Assembly (NCBI RefSeq): GCF_026015295.1
Contig: NZ_JAPDUW010000001.1
Span: 2,868,501 to 2,932,500 of the forward strand
Direction: 5' to 3'
Source: Segatella copri
GTDB taxonomy: Bacteria > Bacteroidota > Bacteroidia > Bacteroidales > Bacteroidaceae
Length of the DNA stretch: 64,000 bases
Of the stretch, positions 61,521 to 64,000 are shown one piece after another; within the stretch, counting starts at the first letter, position 1, and every line of letters begins with the position of its first letter. The position numbers and the translations under genes were made by a program. The notes under the pieces are model-generated. The model did not search any database. It was given only the letters and a program-made list of their open reading frames with translations, and had not been told where the DNA came from.

Positions 61521-63242
61521 TTACACAGCCTCAGATGTTCTGACTCCCATGCGAGCCTCGGCGACATTAACCACATAATCACCCAGTTTTTCGCATTCCT
61601 GAATGATATCCATATACAATGTACCTACACCATAGGTATAAAGATGGTTATCCACATCATCCAGGTTCTGGTTTCTCAACTGAGTACGATAATTATTAAT
61701 CTCAGTCTCGATATTGTACGTATGGTTGAGATTGATAGAATGGCGTTCATGAGCAAACATATAGTTCATCTGAGCCAGCGCCTCATCTACCAACTTAAAC
61801 ATCTGATGAATGTTTTCACTCTGCTTGGCAGTAAACTCCTCCTTGTTTTCACCCTTGCGCTTAATGGTGCGGGCAAGATTAAAGCAACTGTCACCAATAC
61901 TCTCGATTTCAGAAATCTCACGCAACATCGCACGGATCTTCGCCTTGGTATCATCACTCAGATGAGCATCGCTCACCTGATCAAGATACTTGGCAATCTC
62001 AATCTCCATATTATCAGAAATACCCTCATACTTCTCGATACGCTCATAGAGTTTGTCGAAAGTCTTGGAATCCTGAGTTTCCAGCAACTCTCTCACCATA
62101 CTAAACATACGATGGATACGCTCGCCGAAACTGCCGATTTCCTGCTGTGCCTCGAAGACAGAAAGTTCTGGGGTCTTCATGATGCCAGCCTGGATAAAGC
62201 GCAAACGGAAATCTTCATCCTCCTTATCTGCCTTAGGCTTGATAAGTTTGCAGACAACTTTTTCCAACTGTGGGATAAACCAAATCAGAACGCCCGTGTT
62301 ACAAACATTGAAACAGGTATGGAACATCGCCAGGACAATTGGCAACAACTTCGTCTTCTGTGCCGCAGACATACCACCATCAGGATCATACCCCACGATA
62401 GAGCAAACGAAATCTACAAATGGATAGAACAGGCAGAGAACCCAGATTACACCAAAGACATTGAATACCAGATGGGCCAAGGCTGCACGACGAGCCTGGG
62501 CATTGGCACCCAAAGCGGCAAGATTGGCTGTAGCGGTAGTTCCGATATTCTCACCCATCACCAAGGCTATGCCCAGATAGATAGGAAGTACGCCTGTAGA
62601 ACAGAGTAAGATAGTGATAGCCATCACAGCTGCCGAACTCTGTACGATACAGGTTATAAGTGTACCTATCAGGAGGAAGACTACAATCGTAAAATGACTC
62701 TTCGTATCAAAAGATCCAAAGAAATCGATAACCGCCGGATTATGTTCCAGATCGAGAGCCTTACCCGCACTACTCAACAGAACGAGCGAGAAGAAGAGGA
62801 AGGCGATACCAAAAAGGAAATCTCCGAAATAACGGCGCTTCTTACTATAAATCAGCATAATGCCGAGGAAGAACGCAGGGAATACGACAATCGTTAAATC
62901 TACATTATAACCCAGCGACATAATCCAAGCCGTAAACGTGGTACCAATGTTGGCACCCATAATAACGGAAATTGCTTGGGCTAAAGTCAGCAAACCTGCA
63001 TTTACAAAAGAAACCGTCATAACGGTAGTTGCAGAGGAGCTCTGAACGGCACAGGTAATAAAGGTACCTGTAAGCATTCCCGTAAATCGATTGGTTGTCA
63101 TAGCGCCCAAAATGTGGCGCAACTGAGATCCTGCCATCTTCTGCAAGGCCTCACTCATCACCTTCATACCATAGATGAGCAAAGCTAAAGAACCGAGAAT
63201 CTGAAAAAAAATCACAAGATATTGACTTGTATCCATATTCAT
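61521..63242 (-). CDS. Na/phosphate cotransporter, NptA type, with PhoU-like domain (copy 2)
   Basis: Inner-membrane protein of 573 residues, closely similar to the protein at 21028 across its length (for example QSSSATTVMTVSFVNAGLL, MGANIGTTFTAW, and EIESIGDSCFN in the PhoU-like part). The start may be 63242 or the second ATG two codons on. A Pho-box-like direct repeat and a -7 box lie upstream, so this copy may be the phosphate-responsive one. Confidence 0.92.
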   Translation of the reverse strand: MNMDTSQYLVIFFQILGSLALLIYGMKVMSEALQKMAGSQLRHILGAMTTNRFTGMLTGTFITCAVQSSSATTVMTVSFVNAGLLTLAQAISVIMGANIGTTFTAWIMSLGYNVDLTIVVFPAFFLGIMLIYSKKRRYFGDFLFGIAFLFFSLVLLSSAGKALDLEHNPAVIDFFGSFDTKSHFTIVVFLLIGTLITCIVQSSAAVMAITILLCSTGVLPIYLGIALVMGENIGTTATANLAALGANAQARRAALAHLVFNVFGVIWVLCLFYPFVDFVCSIVGYDPDGGMSAAQKTKLLPIVLAMFHTCFNVCNTGVLIWFIPQLEKVVCKLIKPKADKEDEDFRLRFIQAGIMKTPELSVFEAQQEIGSFGERIHRMFSMVRELLETQDSKTFDKLYERIEKYEGISDNMEIEIAKYLDQVSDAHLSDDTKAKIRAMLREISEIESIGDSCFNLARTIKRKGENKEEFTAKQSENIHQMFKLVDEALAQMNYMFAHERHSINLNHTYNIETEINNYRTQLRNQNLDDVDNHLYTYGVGTLYMDIIQECEKLGDYVVNVAEARMGVRTSEAV

Positions 63243-63277
63243 TTGTATTTGTGGAAATGTTTGTTACGTTTCGGTTG

Positions 63278-63285
63278 CAAATATA
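63278..63285 (-). promoter_or_regulatory. -7 box of the second cotransporter gene (TATATTTG)
   Basis: TATATTTG fits TAnnTTTG, 35 bases before the ATG. Confidence 0.55.
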
Positions 63286-63332
63286 ATAAGAATTTCCGTT
63301 ATTACGAAATATTTGTTACCGATATTTCAAGT

Positions 63333-63350
63333 TGTAACAGTATTGTAACA
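63333..63350 (-). promoter_or_regulatory. Pho-box-like direct repeat
   Basis: On the minus strand TGTTACA, four bases, TGTTACA forms an exact 7-4-7 direct repeat with an 11-base period, about 48 bases upstream of the -7 box of a phosphate transporter. The geometry is that of PhoB/PhoP sites; the site itself is unproven. Confidence 0.45.
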
Positions 63351-63568
63351 TCCAAGACCCCCTAAACACAATTTTGGAAGAACTACATTTACGAACAGAT
63401 AAAAAGAATCAATAAGCTATATTCTGCTCTGAAATACGAAAAATGAAGACATATTATGGTCCGTTTTGCCTCATATTTAATAAAAAACGAAAAAAGATGC
63501 CAAGAAACTTTGTTTTCTCCTTTTTTTTTTGTTTCTTTGCCTTATAAAACTAATAATAGTCATAATTT

Positions 63569-64000
63569 ATGGGAAAAGGTAAAAAAGGTGGCAAAAGAAT
63601 GAACAAAGCGCAGCTCACTGAGATGCTGCAGGAATTCTTTGCCGAAAGACCGGGCGAAACGCTCAGCTTTAAAGAGATATTCCGTTCCCTCCATCTTACG
63701 ACGCATCCGCTCAAGATGCTGGCGATTGACATTATGGAGGAAATGGCATGGGATGACTACCTGGCTAAGGTAAGTGATAATTCTTATCGCCTGAATCAAA
63801 GCATACAGGTGATGGAAGGTAAATTCGTTAGGAAGGCAAATGGCAAAAACTCTGTTATCCCTGATGATAGCGAGAAGCCTATTTTCGTTTCTGAACGTAA
63901 TTCGATGGGAGCACTTAATGGCGACAGGGTGGAATTCACCTTCCTGGCTCGTCGTAAGAATCACATCAAGGAGGCACAGGTCAACAAAATCCTTGAACGC
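63569..64000 (+). CDS. rnr: ribonuclease R, N-terminal part
   Basis: Start of an RNase II/R-type 3'-5' exoribonuclease; 144 residues are visible of about 700. MGKGKKGGKRM is a basic N-terminus, then the winged-helix domain (LTEMLQEFFAERPGETLSFK, HPLKMLAIDIMEEMAWDDYL) and the beginning of the first cold-shock domain (EGKFVRKANGKNSVIPDD, SMGALNGDRVEFTF). The catalytic domain lies past the window edge. Confidence 0.9.
   Translation, partial: MGKGKKGGKRMNKAQLTEMLQEFFAERPGETLSFKEIFRSLHLTTHPLKMLAIDIMEEMAWDDYLAKVSDNSYRLNQSIQVMEGKFVRKANGKNSVIPDDSEKPIFVSERNSMGALNGDRVEFTFLARRKNHIKEAQVNKILER

Larger units (their letters stand above)
63243..63568. other. intergenic region between cotransporter and rnr
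   Basis: This 326-base gap holds the cotransporter -7 box, the TGTTACA direct repeat, and a T-run at about 63520-63530 before rnr. No further gene is seen. Confidence 0.6.

Overview
The window is a chromosomal segment from a member of the Bacteroidota, most likely a gut Prevotellaceae species of the Prevotella/Segatella type. This rests on the Bacteroidota -33/-7 promoter signature (TTTG, about 19-21 bases, TAnnTTTG) in front of many genes, the absence of obvious Shine-Dalgarno sites, families that are common in this phylum (DUF6242, DUF6089, DUF4294, DUF6056, stand-alone DUF3987, a TGS-like nucleoside kinase), and exported proteins whose predicted mature N-terminus is Gln. I saw no rRNA, tRNA, CRISPR array, intact insertion sequence or phage.

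Layout. 1-3124: metK (3' end outside the window), xerD, aroQ and an O-methyltransferase. 3222-12978 (minus): a ten-gene outer-membrane biogenesis operon, in transcription order DUF6242 lipoprotein, DUF6089, uppS, bamA, three skp/ompH-like chaperones, murI, rbfA and a LolC/E-type permease. 13179-15847: pckA and upp, divergent. 15848-19137: an accessory patch holding a 347-bp palindrome, a duplicated 3' end of the neighbouring nucleoside kinase gene, an AT-rich subtilisin-like lipoprotein protease and a small lipoprotein. 19195-22737: the nucleoside kinase and a Na/Pi cotransporter.

22996-46364 is mostly cell-envelope chemistry: epimerase, PAP2 phosphatase, miaB, MsbA-like exporter, LpxL-like acyltransferase, a CDP-glycerol-phosphotransferase-like enzyme, a PLP aminotransferase, a cytidylyltransferase fused to a degenerate oxidoreductase, and a DUF6056 membrane protein. 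Facing these on the minus strand is an operon headed by a Schlafen/AlbA_2 ATPase-like gene and followed by a Kdo-kinase-like gene and two GT2 glycosyltransferases. Then come a GT90 glycosyltransferase, a DUF3987 protein beside hairpins and an AAA-ATPase remnant, an LtaS-like phosphotransferase, an ArnT-like and (at 46479) a GtrB/DPM-like glycosyltransferase. Together they look like a pathway that builds and decorates LPS/LOS or a related glycolipid, possibly with glycerol-phosphate-like groups.

47524-54076: a helix-hairpin-helix outer-membrane protein, DUF4294, a glutaminyl-cyclase-type M28 enzyme, a C26-M19 peptidase fusion and an Lrp regulator. 54200-57960: an AT-rich islet with a broken AAA-ATPase, a candidate structured RNA and three small exported proteins, bounded by a short direct repeat. 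57966-64000: three tandem FKBP isomerases, a sirtuin, a second Na/Pi cotransporter with a Pho-box-like repeat upstream, and the start of rnr.

The most promising leads are the CDP-glycerol/aminotransferase cassette, the Schlafen-headed LPS operon with its in-frame 21-bp repeat, the protease cassette bounded by a duplicated gene end, and the structured RNA candidate at 55271-55369. All assignments come from reading the sequence; no database was searched.
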